64,000 bases of DNA from Pelagicoccus enzymogenes (GCF_014803405.1 NZ_JACYFG010000051.1:310001-374000), one strand, 5' to 3'. Numbered from the stretch's first letter, positions 53,223 to 64,000 are shown. Notes: a model not told the origin generated them from the sequence alone. Numbers and translations are program-made.

Positions 53223-54428
53223 CTATTTAACCCGTTGAATCCGCTCCATTAGCTCGAAACAGGCCCGAGCATTGTGGTAAGAGGATTTCCAAGGACCCGC
53301 TTTTTCGTTGTTCATGGGGCGACCGTCGGCATGGCGGCCCCAGAGCCACTCGCCGTTCACTCGGTCGATCAGATTGCCTTTGATGTAGTCCCAAATCTTT
53401 TGGCTAGCCTCGAGGTAGCGGACGTCTCCGGAAAGTTGATACGCGTTGAAGAAGCCGACCATCCCTTCGGCTTGAGGCCACCAGCACTTGGTGTCTGCGT
53501 AGCCTTGCCCCTCGTGAAACTCGTCGCGGACTGCATGATCGTCAGGGTCGATCCCTGTCTGCAAAACGCAATCTGCCATGTCGAGGGCTCGTTGTTTGAA
53601 CTCCTTTTCCAGCTCCGAGTCGCCTAGGATCTCGGCCGCTTCGAAGAGAAGCCAGCTTCCTTCGATGTCGTGTCCAGGGGAGATGACCGAATCGAGAAGC
53701 TTCCAATCCATGTCGTAGAAGAGTCCGAAGCGTGCAGTATCCGGAAGGATGATACGATCGGCGGTAAGCCTGAGCACGCTCCGGAGGGCGGCCTCGACCT
53801 CGGGCGAGGGCGAAATCTTTTGCAGGTTGGCGAAGGCTTCGATGATGTGCAGGTGGTTGTTCATCGTCTTGGGCGCTTCCAAGTCGCCGTCGCCCAGCCG
53901 CATCTTCTGCATGGGCGTCCAGTCGGGCTCGAAGGTTTCGAGGTAGCCGCCTTCCTTGCTGTCCCAAGCTTTGGTCTCGAGCAGGGCAAAGAGCGAGCGA
54001 GCTCGATCGAGACTGTCCACGTCGCCGGTGGCCGCGAAGTGTTCGGAGAAAGCGTAGATGCAGAAGGCTTGTCCGTAGCATTGCTTTTTGCTCTCCCAGG
54101 GCTGTCCGTCGTGCTGGAGGCTCCAGTAGTAACCGCCGTTTTCCGTATCGCAGAAGCGCATGCGAAGCACGTGCTTGGCGTGGTCGGCGAGCTCCCGATA
54201 CTGCCTTTTTCCGTGCAGCGAGTAGGCTCGGCTGTAGGTCCAGAGCAGGCGGGAGACCATGATCAGGCCAAGTGGCGTTTCAGGCATCGGCTGGTTGGCG
54301 GAATCGAGGGCGGAAATGAAACTGTGGGTCGTGCGCAGGCGGTCCCAGTAGGGAAGTATGTTTTCGAACAATTCTGTCTTCAGCTCCTGGCGGAAGGTTC
54401 TGAGCGGCGGCAGGGATTGGGTTTTCAC
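53223..54428 (-). CDS. Cellobiose/mannobiose 2-epimerase (AGE family)
   Basis: The 401-residue enzyme belongs to the N-acylglucosamine 2-epimerase family, cellobiose 2-epimerase type. It converts the reducing-end mannose of beta-1,4-mannobiose to glucose, giving mannosyl-glucose. Conserved catalytic and binding residues are visible: 'NNHLHIIEAFANL', 'SPGHDIEGSWLL' and 'YHNARACFEL', with three active-site His, and 'WWPQAEGMVGF' with Trp/Glu. The (alpha/alpha)6 barrel length agrees. The start codon at 54428 is GTG, and no ATG is nearby. It is followed by the phosphorylase gene and is divergent from a XylR-type regulator gene. Confidence 0.9.
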   Translation of the reverse strand: MKTQSLPPLRTFRQELKTELFENILPYWDRLRTTHSFISALDSANQPMPETPLGLIMVSRLLWTYSRAYSLHGKRQYRELADHAKHVLRMRFCDTENGGYYWSLQHDGQPWESKKQCYGQAFCIYAFSEHFAATGDVDSLDRARSLFALLETKAWDSKEGGYLETFEPDWTPMQKMRLGDGDLEAPKTMNNHLHIIEAFANLQKISPSPEVEAALRSVLRLTADRIILPDTARFGLFYDMDWKLLDSVISPGHDIEGSWLLFEAAEILGDSELEKEFKQRALDMADCVLQTGIDPDDHAVRDEFHEGQGYADTKCWWPQAEGMVGFFNAYQLSGDVRYLEASQKIWDYIKGNLIDRVNGEWLWGRHADGRPMNNEKAGPWKSSYHNARACFELMERIQRVK

Positions 54429-54609
54429 GTGGGGAGAGTGGGGTTCTGAGCTGATAAATGTGGCGATTCGGAGAAATGGAGTGAATCCGTCTCATGGTTA
54501 TAGCCGTAATTAATCTAAATTGTAATGAGAAATAGAGTAAAATTCCTTTGCTCAATTCACCCATTTATGGAATAGGGGTGCTCTGTAACAAACTGAACCT
54601 GCTGTAACT
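54429..54609. promoter_or_regulatory. Divergent promoter region of the mannan module
   Basis: This 181-nt gap separates the epimerase and regulator starts and probably holds both promoters. A direct repeat CTGTAAC at 54583-54589 and 54602-54608 has a 19-nt spacing and ends just before the regulator's ATG. An inverted GATTC/GAATC pair lies nearer to the epimerase gene. Both are candidate sites for the XylR-type regulator. Confidence 0.4.
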
Positions 54610-55794
54610 ATGATCGACCGTCCCCGTGTGGCTATCGTTTTAAGGGGTTGGCTGGAGGAAAACCTCAACCTTCTGCACAGCCTCGCCAAATTCAAACGCT
54701 TCAACGCGAATTGGCACGTCTTCGTGGACGATCTGGCCCGTGGAGCGGAGGATCCCGACTGGTTGCTGGACCAAGGCTGGGACGGCATCATCTGCAAGGA
54801 GAATTCGGACGAGCTCTTTCGCAAGGCCCGCGAGCGTGGCATCGCTTGCGTGGACCTGTCCGACTCGGGCGTCTTGCGAGCGGACTGCCCCAAGTTTCGT
54901 CCCAACAATGTGGCGGCTGGGCATCTCGGAGCGGAGCACTTCGTGGAGAAAGGCTTTCGGCACTTCGCCTTTTGCGGCTTCAAGGGGGACCTTTGGTCTG
55001 AAGAGCGGCGCGACGGTTTCGTGGAAGGCTTGGCCTTAGCGGGCAAGAAGTGCACCACTTTCGAGACGGTTTACCCTGGAGTGAGCCAACCTGCCTGGGA
55101 ATTCGCGGAAGAGGACGAGATGGCCCGCTGGCTGAAAACCTTGCCGAAGCCAGTGGCGGTTTTTGCCTGCAACGACCTGCGCGCGGTGCATGTGGTGAAC
55201 GCTTGCCAGCAAGCGGACTTTCGCGTGCCGGAGGAAGTGGCGATTTTGGGCGTCAACAATGACAGCGCCCGTTGTGAGCTCAGCGCTCCGTCTGTGTCCA
55301 GCATTCCGGTGGACGTTTCCGAATACGCCCGAGCGGCCGGGGCCACTTTGGAGGCTCTCATGAAGGGTGCGGAGCCAAAAGACTTCAAGGAACTCACCTT
55401 GATCGATCCGTTGGAGGTGGTGACGCGCCGTTCCACCAGCATCATGGCGGTGGAGGACCAGGCGGTGGCCCAAGCCTTGAACTTGATTCGGGAGCGGGCT
55501 TGCAAGGGGATCACCGTTGAGGAGGTGGCGAAGGCGGTTCACATTTCGCGCAGCTTGTTGGAAAAACGCTTTCGCCAGTACGTGGGCCGTTCTCCGCAGG
55601 TGGAGATTCGCCAAGCTCAGGTGATCCAGATCAAGCAGATGCTGGTGGAGACTGAATACTCGCTGGCCCATATCGCCGAGATGGCAGGGTTCGAACATCC
55701 CGAGTACATGAGCGTCGTATTCAAAAGGCTGACACACACGACGCCGAGCGCCTACCGAAGGAAGAGCAAGGAGCTGGCCTCAGTGGGGCTGTGA
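54610..55794 (+). CDS. XylR-type transcriptional regulator (LacI-like sensor, AraC HTH)
   Basis: The 394-residue regulator has an N-terminal sugar-binding domain of the LacI/periplasmic-binding type (about 5-270, with 'PVAVFACNDLRAVHVVNACQ' and 'EVAILGVNNDSARCELSAPS'). The C-terminal domain is an AraC-type double HTH (about 290-390, 'GITVEEVAKAVHISRSLLEK', 'FEHPEYMSVVFKRLTHTTPS'). This is the XylR layout, common in Verrucomicrobiota. It is divergent from the 2-epimerase gene and probably controls the mannooligosaccharide genes in response to mannose- or mannobiose-like sugars. It lacks the N-terminal LacI HTH, as expected. Confidence 0.9.
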   Translation: MIDRPRVAIVLRGWLEENLNLLHSLAKFKRFNANWHVFVDDLARGAEDPDWLLDQGWDGIICKENSDELFRKARERGIACVDLSDSGVLRADCPKFRPNNVAAGHLGAEHFVEKGFRHFAFCGFKGDLWSEERRDGFVEGLALAGKKCTTFETVYPGVSQPAWEFAEEDEMARWLKTLPKPVAVFACNDLRAVHVVNACQQADFRVPEEVAILGVNNDSARCELSAPSVSSIPVDVSEYARAAGATLEALMKGAEPKDFKELTLIDPLEVVTRRSTSIMAVEDQAVAQALNLIRERACKGITVEEVAKAVHISRSLLEKRFRQYVGRSPQVEIRQAQVIQIKQMLVETEYSLAHIAEMAGFEHPEYMSVVFKRLTHTTPSAYRRKSKELASVGL

Positions 55795-55939
55795 ACTATC
55801 GGGTTGAATCGAATTTTTAGGGGATCGGTATTTTCGCCGTCTTTGCTATCAGCAATGCTAAGTCGACTCTACGCCCGTAAACGCGAAGTTTTGGGCTTGT
55901 ACGTGTTGTTGCGAGTCCTATGCAGAGGGGGTTACCCTT

Positions 55940-56608
55940 ATGATTAAGCTACTATCGATTGCGGCGAGCATTTTGAGTTTGGGCTTGCTGGCCTCTTGCG
56001 AAAGCACGCTTCCTTCGTTCTATCGACTCGAGATGAATGCGGAGTCGAAATTGCCGCACAGTGCTGGTTCTTTTCGGGTGGAGCCGATTAAAGGGAGCTA
56101 TGCGGAGGCGGATCCTGACTGGGAAGAGTACAAGCGTTATCTGGCCTATATGCTATCGGACAAGGGCTTGTATCTCGCCGAGCGAGGGGAGCGAGCCGAC
56201 TATGTAATCCAGATGGGGTACGATGCGGGGCCATTAAAGAAGCACCACGAGAGCATCGAGCAGAGAGTCGCTGGGGAATTTCAACCGGTGTTTGACCCAG
56301 TAACGGGCGAGCAAATTGGCGGGAAAGTGATGGATCGCAACGTTCAGCTGGACTGGGAACTGCGTTATTACGTCGTGAGACTTCGTGTGGTGGCTTTCGG
56401 AAGTGAAGAATGGGAGGCACAGGCTCAGGTGATGCCGGTCTGGTCAGCTGGGATTACAAGCCATGTGCCGAATGAAAGGCTAGACAGGGTGATTCCGGTT
56501 TTGATCGCCTCGCTCAAGGGATATCTGGCAGTGGAGGACGCTGAGAAGGCGACGCTGCCTTACCAGCCAAAGCGGCCTGAGGTGACGAGGATGAAGCGGC
56601 GTTCGTGA
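55940..56608 (+). CDS. DUF4136-like lipoprotein
   Basis: The 222-residue product is a lipoprotein, with a signal peptide and lipobox 'LGLLASC' (Cys about residue 20). The mature part reads 'YRLEMNAESKLPHSAGSFRV', then 'YKRYLAYMLSDKGLYLAERG' and 'ERADYVIQMGYDAG', the pattern of the DUF4136-like fold, and is similar in style to the protein at 32.1 kb. The function is unknown, and an outer-membrane location is likely. It is convergent with the U32 gene and follows the regulator gene by 145 nt, probably on its own promoter. A GGGG-TT stretch precedes the ATG but is not a strong ribosome binding site. Confidence 0.68.
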   Translation: MIKLLSIAASILSLGLLASCESTLPSFYRLEMNAESKLPHSAGSFRVEPIKGSYAEADPDWEEYKRYLAYMLSDKGLYLAERGERADYVIQMGYDAGPLKKHHESIEQRVAGEFQPVFDPVTGEQIGGKVMDRNVQLDWELRYYVVRLRVVAFGSEEWEAQAQVMPVWSAGITSHVPNERLDRVIPVLIASLKGYLAVEDAEKATLPYQPKRPEVTRMKRRS

Positions 56609-56679
56609 CCGCCGGGAGAACGACTGCTACCTTGATGCCTAATCGCGTGACAAGCACAGCGCTGCGGTTGAGCCAGATT

Positions 56680-59283
<2,604 letters not shown>

Positions 59284-59644
59284 GGTTCGGAGCGGCAATT
59301 ACGCGTCAAAGGCTCTGAATGGCAAGCGTTGGCGGCGAGAGGGAATTGCGGAGCGTCGCGAGCGCTGGTCCTACGTGGGGTGGTGGGATCCTGCAGCGCT
59401 GTCGCTGGCTGAAGCTCAGCGCTACGTTAGGTGCTGGCGCTGGGAATGCGGGTTTGCCCTGTTCAAAAGTGGTCGGGGCGAGAGGATTGGTTCTCGTTTC
59501 ACTCGAAGTCCGTTGGACCCATGCTGCGCATGTCCATTCTACGCTTCGCTCCGTCGAACCCCCTTCGGTTCTCGTTCTCTCGCACGTGGCGTGAGCGCGC
59601 GGGAATCGGTGTTCGTCATGTTCGGTTATTTCCCTGTTCAAAAG
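59284..59644. other. Intergenic region between the U32 gene and tRNA-Pro with repeat sequences
   Basis: No credible gene is visible. It contains AGCGCT-bounded palindromic sequence near 59391-59425 (CCTGCAGCGCT start), and copy 1 of a 32-nt direct repeat that matches the tRNA-Pro 3' end (59457-59488). The 140 nt between the two copies show no gene. Confidence 0.6.
59457..59488 (-). repeat. Duplicated tRNA-Pro 3' end (copy 1, att-like)
   Basis: These 32 nt match 59632-59663, which include the 3' end of tRNA-Pro, exactly. They lie 175 nt from the tRNA copy. Such a duplication resembles an attachment-site remnant, though no integrase gene lies between the copies. Confidence 0.7.
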
Positions 59645-59721
59645 TGGTCGGGGCGAGAGGATTCGAACCTCCGGTCTCTACGTCCCGAACGTAGCGCTTT
59701 ACCAGACTAAGCTACGCCCCG
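59645..59721 (-). tRNA. tRNA-Pro (anticodon CGG)
   Basis: The minus strand folds as a tRNA. The acceptor stem is CGGGGCG with CGCCCCG, the anticodon arm is CTACG-TTCGGGA-CGTAG with anticodon CGG (proline), and the T-loop is GGTTCGAATCC. The 3' CCA is encoded (59645-59647). The last ~19 nt are shared with the repeat copy at 59632-59663. Confidence 0.93.
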
Positions 59722-60112
59722 ACTTGAGTGGACTTACTCGGATTGAATCTACTTTTTTACGTCGGAATCAATCGAAATTTCCACGGAATCTGAATTCGGG
59801 TGGCGAAAGGGCGTGATGCGTTTTGCATTGGCGGGACGGGCGTTTTGCCTGTCCTGGGAAGGCGACCGTTTATCTCGGCCCGAACTTTTTCTGAGGGGGC
59901 GGTCGTTTTCTAGGAGTTTTTCAGCTGAACCCAGTCAATTGGTTCAGGATTTGCGAAGGGGCGCGGCATGTATGCGGAACGCTCCAGTCAACCAGGCTCC
60001 TGCCTTGGCTCTCCTTCTAGCGGGAACATTTCAGGCTCGATCCGGTTATTGGGGGCGTAGTATTTTCCATTCCTTGATCCAACTCATTCCTTCCTCGAAG
60101 ACCTTTTCTATC
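59722..60112. other. 391-nt region upstream of opgG, no gene recognised
   Basis: This stretch separates the tRNA from opgG. A plus-strand frame is open through 59813 into opgG, but its composition is not protein-like and has no signal peptide until the lipobox after 60113. It probably holds the opgG promoter; no clear -35/-10 pair was identified. Confidence 0.5.
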
Positions 60113-61630
60113 ATGGTTTTACCTGACTATTTAGGACGTACTCCTCTGGTCGCAGCGATGGCTGTCCTCCTATCCGGTTGCGCTTCCCTCGATGCTATGC
60201 GGCGAGTCGAAGTGGATTTCACCTACGTGGCGGACTTGGCTGCGGATTTGGCGGAAGAGGAGTACGAAGCTCCCGCTCCGCTTCCCAAGGTTTTGGCGGA
60301 GCTGGACTACGACGCGTATCGAAAGATTCGTTACAATGCGGACAAGTACATGTGGAAGACGGAGGGCTTGCCCTTCAGCCTCGGATTTTTTCATCCGGGA
60401 TTCTTGCACAAGGATCGGATGAAGGTGCATGAATTCACCCCCACCCACGAGCAGCACATTCGCTATCTAAACGAGTTTTTCGAGTTTGAGGACCAGAGCT
60501 TGAAGGAGGCCATTCCATCTTCGCTCGATTATGCGGGAATACGCCTGTCCTATGCGGTGGATGGAAAAAACGATTACCGCGAGGTAACCTCTTTTCTCGG
60601 CGCCAGCTACTTTCGTGGTACTGGTTTGGATACACGCTACGGGACTTCAGCAAGAGGGATCGCCATCGATTCCGGCCTCGGGCAGCCGGAGGAGTTTCCC
60701 AAGTTCACGGAGGTTTGGCTGGGCAAGCCAAAGTTGGATTCGGATGCGGTCGTGATGTATGCCTTGCTTGACGGTCCGAGCGTGACGGGCGCTTACGAGT
60801 TTGTGATCCGCCCCGGCGAGAGCACGGTGATGGACGTGAAGGCGAAGCTCTTCTTCAGGGATACGGTGGATAGCTTGGGCATCGCTCCTTTAACCAGCAT
60901 GTATTGGCGAGGCGAGAACCGTAGCGGAAGCGAGCGGGACTATCGGCCTGAGGTGCATGATGCGGATGGGTTGATCGTTGTGGAGAAGGAGAACGAGCCG
61001 ATCTGGCGCGCTTTGGATCTGGCGGACAAGACGCGGCTTTCCTATTTTAGCGTGAATCAGGTCGAAGGCTTTGGCTTGATGCAGCGCGACCGTAACTTTT
61101 CGAGCTACCAGGATTTGGAAGCTGAATACCATAAACGTCCTTCCGTTTGGGTGGAGCCTCGCGGCGATTGGGGCAAAGGCTTCATCAAGTTGGTGGAGCT
61201 GCCAACCAAGACGGAATTCGAGGACAACGTTATCGCGTTCTGGGAACCGGCTGTACTTCCAGAGAAGGGAGCCGTATTGGACTTCGAATACACGATTCAC
61301 TGGACACCGAATGGGGTGCCTGCTCGCTACCCGAGTTCGGTTGTCACCGCTACGCGAACCGGGGAAGACCCTTCCTACCCGGGAACCGAGGTCTTCGTCG
61401 TTGACTTCTCCGGAATAGAGGGCGCGGAGCTACCGGAACTTGTTGCGGTGGTGGAGGGCGCTGCTCGCATGGTGGACAAGCAAGTGGTTTGGAATCCGTA
61501 TTCAAATTCTTGGCGCGTGCTGATGAGAATGGAAGGATTGGGAGAGGGCGGTACCGCCGAGGCTCGCTGCCAGCTACTCTTTCCGGACGGCAGCAATTCC
61601 GAAGTCTGGGCGTATCAATGGACTCGTTGA
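60113..61630 (+). CDS. opgG: Periplasmic glucan biosynthesis protein OpgG (MdoG)
   Basis: From ATG 60113 the protein has 505 residues. It has a lipoprotein-type signal with 'AVLLSGC' near residue 20, so it may be lipid-anchored, unlike the soluble E. coli OpgG. Family landmarks are 'YDAYRKIRYNADKYMWKTEG' (the RDIRF region), 'GASYFRGTGLDTRYGTSARG', 'TSMYWRGENRSGSERDYRPE', 'VHDADGLIV' and 'PRGDWGKGFIKLVELPT'. It acts in the periplasm on osmoregulated glucans, adding branches. The next gene starts 13 nt before its stop, and opgH follows, the classical gene order for glucan synthesis. The extended frame from 59813 is unlikely to be translated. Confidence 0.93.
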   Translation: MVLPDYLGRTPLVAAMAVLLSGCASLDAMRRVEVDFTYVADLAADLAEEEYEAPAPLPKVLAELDYDAYRKIRYNADKYMWKTEGLPFSLGFFHPGFLHKDRMKVHEFTPTHEQHIRYLNEFFEFEDQSLKEAIPSSLDYAGIRLSYAVDGKNDYREVTSFLGASYFRGTGLDTRYGTSARGIAIDSGLGQPEEFPKFTEVWLGKPKLDSDAVVMYALLDGPSVTGAYEFVIRPGESTVMDVKAKLFFRDTVDSLGIAPLTSMYWRGENRSGSERDYRPEVHDADGLIVVEKENEPIWRALDLADKTRLSYFSVNQVEGFGLMQRDRNFSSYQDLEAEYHKRPSVWVEPRGDWGKGFIKLVELPTKTEFEDNVIAFWEPAVLPEKGAVLDFEYTIHWTPNGVPARYPSSVVTATRTGEDPSYPGTEVFVVDFSGIEGAELPELVAVVEGAARMVDKQVVWNPYSNSWRVLMRMEGLGEGGTAEARCQLLFPDGSNSEVWAYQWTR

Positions 61631-62190
61631 AGAAGATCGTTCCGCGCGGCGAAACCTTCGTCGATTGGAGCGAAGCGTACGAGCGCGTGGAAAGCTACTT
61701 TTGCGCCCTGCAGATCCGTGACCGCTTGTTGTTGAGTCAACTGGTCGCGCAGATCTTGTCCCGCGCTTCCGAGCGTTTCGAGGGAAGCTCGAAATCGGCT
61801 TCGGAGCTGGCGATGGAGGAAGCGAAGGAAGTGGTGGGGACTTGGTTTGCTCAAGTCCTAGATGCTGCGGGAGTGGACCACGGGAAGCTAGGACCTCAAG
61901 GACGCCTCGCCTTGTTCTTGGCGGACATGCCTGCGCGTTGGCAGGGGGAGTTTTTGCATCCTGGCCCTTGGCCTGCGGAATTTTTGGAAGCGATGAAAGC
62001 GACCTACTTGAGCACCGGACCGGAGTTCAGCAAGGCACGCATGACGCCTCGCGAGATCGACCTAGGACCCGTTTCAGCCGTGGCGGACGAGACTTGGCGG
62101 GTGATCGACCGCTGGCCTATTCTCGGAGCCCTCTTCGTGTGGACGCTCTATTTGGGTGGCGTCGGCTTACTCGTGTATTTGCTGCATTGA
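61618..62190 (+). CDS. Hypothetical protein between opgG and opgH, C-terminal membrane helix
   Basis: The 190-residue product overlaps the opgG stop by 13 nt and ends 1 nt before opgH, so it belongs to the operon. It is largely soluble and helical, with a hydrophobic segment at the very end (about residues 168-189, 'LGALFVWTLYLGGVGLLVYLL') that probably anchors it. No family was recognised. OpgH of Proteobacteria has a long cytosolic N-terminal region that is missing from the OpgH here, so this gene may supply that part as a separate subunit. That is a guess from gene order only. Confidence 0.7.
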   Translation: MDSLKKIVPRGETFVDWSEAYERVESYFCALQIRDRLLLSQLVAQILSRASERFEGSSKSASELAMEEAKEVVGTWFAQVLDAAGVDHGKLGPQGRLALFLADMPARWQGEFLHPGPWPAEFLEAMKATYLSTGPEFSKARMTPREIDLGPVSAVADETWRVIDRWPILGALFVWTLYLGGVGLLVYLLH

Positions 62191-62191
62191 T

Positions 62192-64000
62192 ATGAAACGC
62201 GGAATCGTAAGCATCGGGCAGTTTTTTGACTGGCAACGGTTGTTTTTCTTTGTGACGGCCTTGCTGTTCACCGTGTTTCCTACGGTATTGTTTGGAAACT
62301 TGCTCTGGCGGGTAGGGATTGAAGAGGGCTTATGGCCAGTCAGCTTGCTGTTCGCCATCCTAACCTGGAATATTTCTTGGGGAGCCACCCACTCCTTGGT
62401 CGGTTTCTTCAAACGCCGTCGTCCGTTGAGACGTCCGGTTGACGTTTCGCTGGAGCAAGAGCACCCCGGCAGCGTGGCGGTGGTGCTGCCGGTTTACAAC
62501 GAGGATCCGCGCCGCGTGTTCGCGGGCCTCAAGGCGATGTACGAGTCGCTGCAAAAGCAAGAAGGGGCGGAGGTTTTCGACTTCTACATCCTCAGCGACT
62601 CTACGAAGCCGGAGCGCTGGTTGGAGGAGGAGCAGAGCTGGGCGACCTTGTGTCGCGATCTCAAGGCGTTTGGGCGAATCAACTACCGTCGCCGTTCCGT
62701 GAATACGGACAAGAAGGCGGGCAACTTGCTGGAGTTCTGCGAAAGTTGGGGGATGCGTTATCGCTACATGGTGACGCTCGATGCGGACAGCGTGATGAGT
62801 GGCGAGACATTGATGACACTCTACCGCAGGATGGAGGCGGACACGCGTATCGGGATTTTGCAGACAGCCCCGAAGATCGTTTATTCCGAGAGCTTCTGGG
62901 GCCGCTTGCAGCAATTTTCGAATCATTTCTACGGTCCGGTATTCATCGCGGGATTGAACTTCTGGCAAGGTGGGCAAGGGAACTATTGGGGCCACAACGC
63001 GATCATCCGAATGGCACCTTTTATGGAACACTGCGCTCTTCCGGACTTGCCGGGACGGGAACCTTTTGGCGGAAAGATTTTGAGTCACGACTTCGTGGAA
63101 GCAGCTTTGATGCAGCGGGCTGGATTCGAAGTGCGCTTGGCGGAGGATTTGGAGCAAAGCTACGAAGAGTGCCCTCAGGACATGGTCGAGCACGCCAAGC
63201 GCGATCGCCGTTGGTGTCAGGGAAATATGCAGCATTTCTGGCTATTGTTTTCCCGTGGACTGACCTTTGCGAGCCGCTTGCATCTAGCCAACGGCATCAT
63301 GGGATACGCGTCATCGCTTTTGTGGGCGCTCTTCCTCGTTTTGAGTGGAATCCTCATGTACAACCGAGTGCGCAGCAACTTGTCGTTGTTGCCGACTTCG
63401 GGGGTGGGGGACTGGTTTCAGATCCCGCTTTCGGACCATGGGCTGCTGGTGGCGGGCGTCACTTTCAGCCTTCTCTTCCTGCCGAAGCTGCTTGCCCTTC
63501 TCGATGCATTCTTGAGCGAAGGGAGAACGCGTGTATTCGGAGGTGGAATACGTTGCACCCTAAGCGTATTGTTCGAAATCGTAAGCTCCGCTTTGGTCGC
63601 TCCCATAATGATGCTCTACCATGGGCAATTTGTCGTCTTCACGGCGCTGGGTAAAGGGGTTGGCTGGAGCACGCAAAATCGTTTGGCGGGAGATGGCTTG
63701 AGCCTCTACGATGCTTTCGTGTCTCACCGCGGACATGCGATAGTCGGCGTGGCTTTCACCTTGCTCGCCCGCCAAGTCAGCGAATCGTTCCTTTACTGGA
63801 CGCTGCCGGTGAGCGGGGCGATGGTGCTGGCGCCATTCGTTTCCTGGATTTTAAGCAAGCCCTCGATTGGAGGGTGGTTGAAGCGTATCGGGATTTTGGT
63901 GACTCCTGTAGAGCACAAGGTCGAGGAGGAGTTGGTCGCGGTCCGTGAAAACGAGTCTGAGTGGAAGCGCAAGAACTGGATCTTTGAAGACACGGACTCC
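62192..64000 (+). CDS. opgH: Glucan glucosyltransferase OpgH (MdoH), 3' end cut by the window edge
   Basis: The frame from ATG 62192 is open to the right edge (603 codons), so the C-terminus is outside. The protein has two N-terminal membrane helices ('FFFVTALLFTVFPTVLFGNL' and 'LWPVSLLFAILTWNISWG'). The family-2 glycosyltransferase domain contains 'VLPVYNEDPRRVFAGL', 'MVTLDADSVMSGETLMTLYR', 'LSHDFVEAALMQRAGFEVRL' and 'RDRRWCQGNMQHFWLL' (the QxxRW-type site). Several further helices follow. It polymerises UDP-glucose into beta-1,2 glucan backbones and exports them. The N-terminus is shorter than in E. coli MdoH (847 residues) by about 100. Confidence 0.93.
   Translation, partial: MKRGIVSIGQFFDWQRLFFFVTALLFTVFPTVLFGNLLWRVGIEEGLWPVSLLFAILTWNISWGATHSLVGFFKRRRPLRRPVDVSLEQEHPGSVAVVLPVYNEDPRRVFAGLKAMYESLQKQEGAEVFDFYILSDSTKPERWLEEEQSWATLCRDLKAFGRINYRRRSVNTDKKAGNLLEFCESWGMRYRYMVTLDADSVMSGETLMTLYRRMEADTRIGILQTAPKIVYSESFWGRLQQFSNHFYGPVFIAGLNFWQGGQGNYWGHNAIIRMAPFMEHCALPDLPGREPFGGKILSHDFVEAALMQRAGFEVRLAEDLEQSYEECPQDMVEHAKRDRRWCQGNMQHFWLLFSRGLTFASRLHLANGIMGYASSLLWALFLVLSGILMYNRVRSNLSLLPTSGVGDWFQIPLSDHGLLVAGVTFSLLFLPKLLALLDAFLSEGRTRVFGGGIRCTLSVLFEIVSSALVAPIMMLYHGQFVVFTALGKGVGWSTQNRLAGDGLSLYDAFVSHRGHAIVGVAFTLLARQVSESFLYWTLPVSGAMVLAPFVSWILSKPSIGGWLKRIGILVTPVEHKVEEELVAVRENESEWKRKNWIFEDTDS

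Noticed and set aside
59813-60112. N-terminal extension of opgG by 100 residues
   Set aside because: It lacks similarity to OpgG, and the lipobox signal begins at ATG 60113.

Overview
This window looks like chromosomal DNA of a free-living, Gram-negative, motile member of the Verrucomicrobiota, most likely class Opitutae (a Pelagicoccus/Opitutales-like marine organism). The support is a TonB-dependent receptor with the 'ELSPFTVEGE' N-terminus typical of that class, a XylR-type regulator (LacI-like sensor plus AraC HTH), GPH sugar symporters, several Gfo/Idh/MocA oxidoreductases, and a general lack of strong Shine-Dalgarno sequences. The taxonomy is inference from protein style, not from a marker gene. 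Genes are dense on both strands, and I see no CRISPR array, prophage or intact insertion sequence.

Layout. 1-3.4 kb: a cut-off apiosidase-like glycoside hydrolase, a DUF5069 protein and a fungal-type cystathionine gamma-synthase. 3.5-14.8 kb: housekeeping and signalling genes (exonuclease III, SufR-like regulator, CheX, MgtE, YheT hydrolase, SRAP protein, SthA transhydrogenase, HDOD protein, second CheX-like protein, DUF1835-like protein, CheV). 15-20.3 kb: RapA, a degenerate SGNH protein, a small protein and a DUF4126/zinc-ribbon membrane protein. 20.4-28 kb: SprA-like metalloprotease, LysR regulator, then a minus-strand group of two Gfo/Idh/MocA dehydrogenases, a TIM-barrel isomerase, NamZ and a DUF2062 protein. 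28-34.5 kb: glycerate kinase, BON protein, TrmH-family methyltransferase, SAM methyltransferase, envelope proteins and a CPBP protease.

34.6-45.4 kb is the most distinctive part. A modABC oxyanion ABC transporter is divergent from a very large secreted protein that fuses an FG-GAP/ASPIC-UnbV propeller, an Ig-like domain and a vanadium-dependent haloperoxidase with all vanadate-binding motifs in place. A TonB-dependent receptor with a structured leader follows. The neighbourhood suggests, without proving it, that the 'molybdate' transporter may serve vanadate supply.

45.6-56 kb: an STT3-like GT-C membrane protein, two convergent GPH symporters, and a beta-mannooligosaccharide module (cellobiose/mannobiose 2-epimerase, 4-O-beta-D-mannosyl-D-glucose phosphorylase, symporter) with a divergent XylR-type regulator. 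56-64 kb: a lipoprotein, a long U32 peptidase-family protein, tRNA-Pro(CGG) with a duplicated 3' end, and opgG, a linker gene and opgH (cut by the right edge) for periplasmic glucans. A 26-nt palindromic repeat family with compensatory stem changes occurs in at least four places, once inside the U32 coding sequence.
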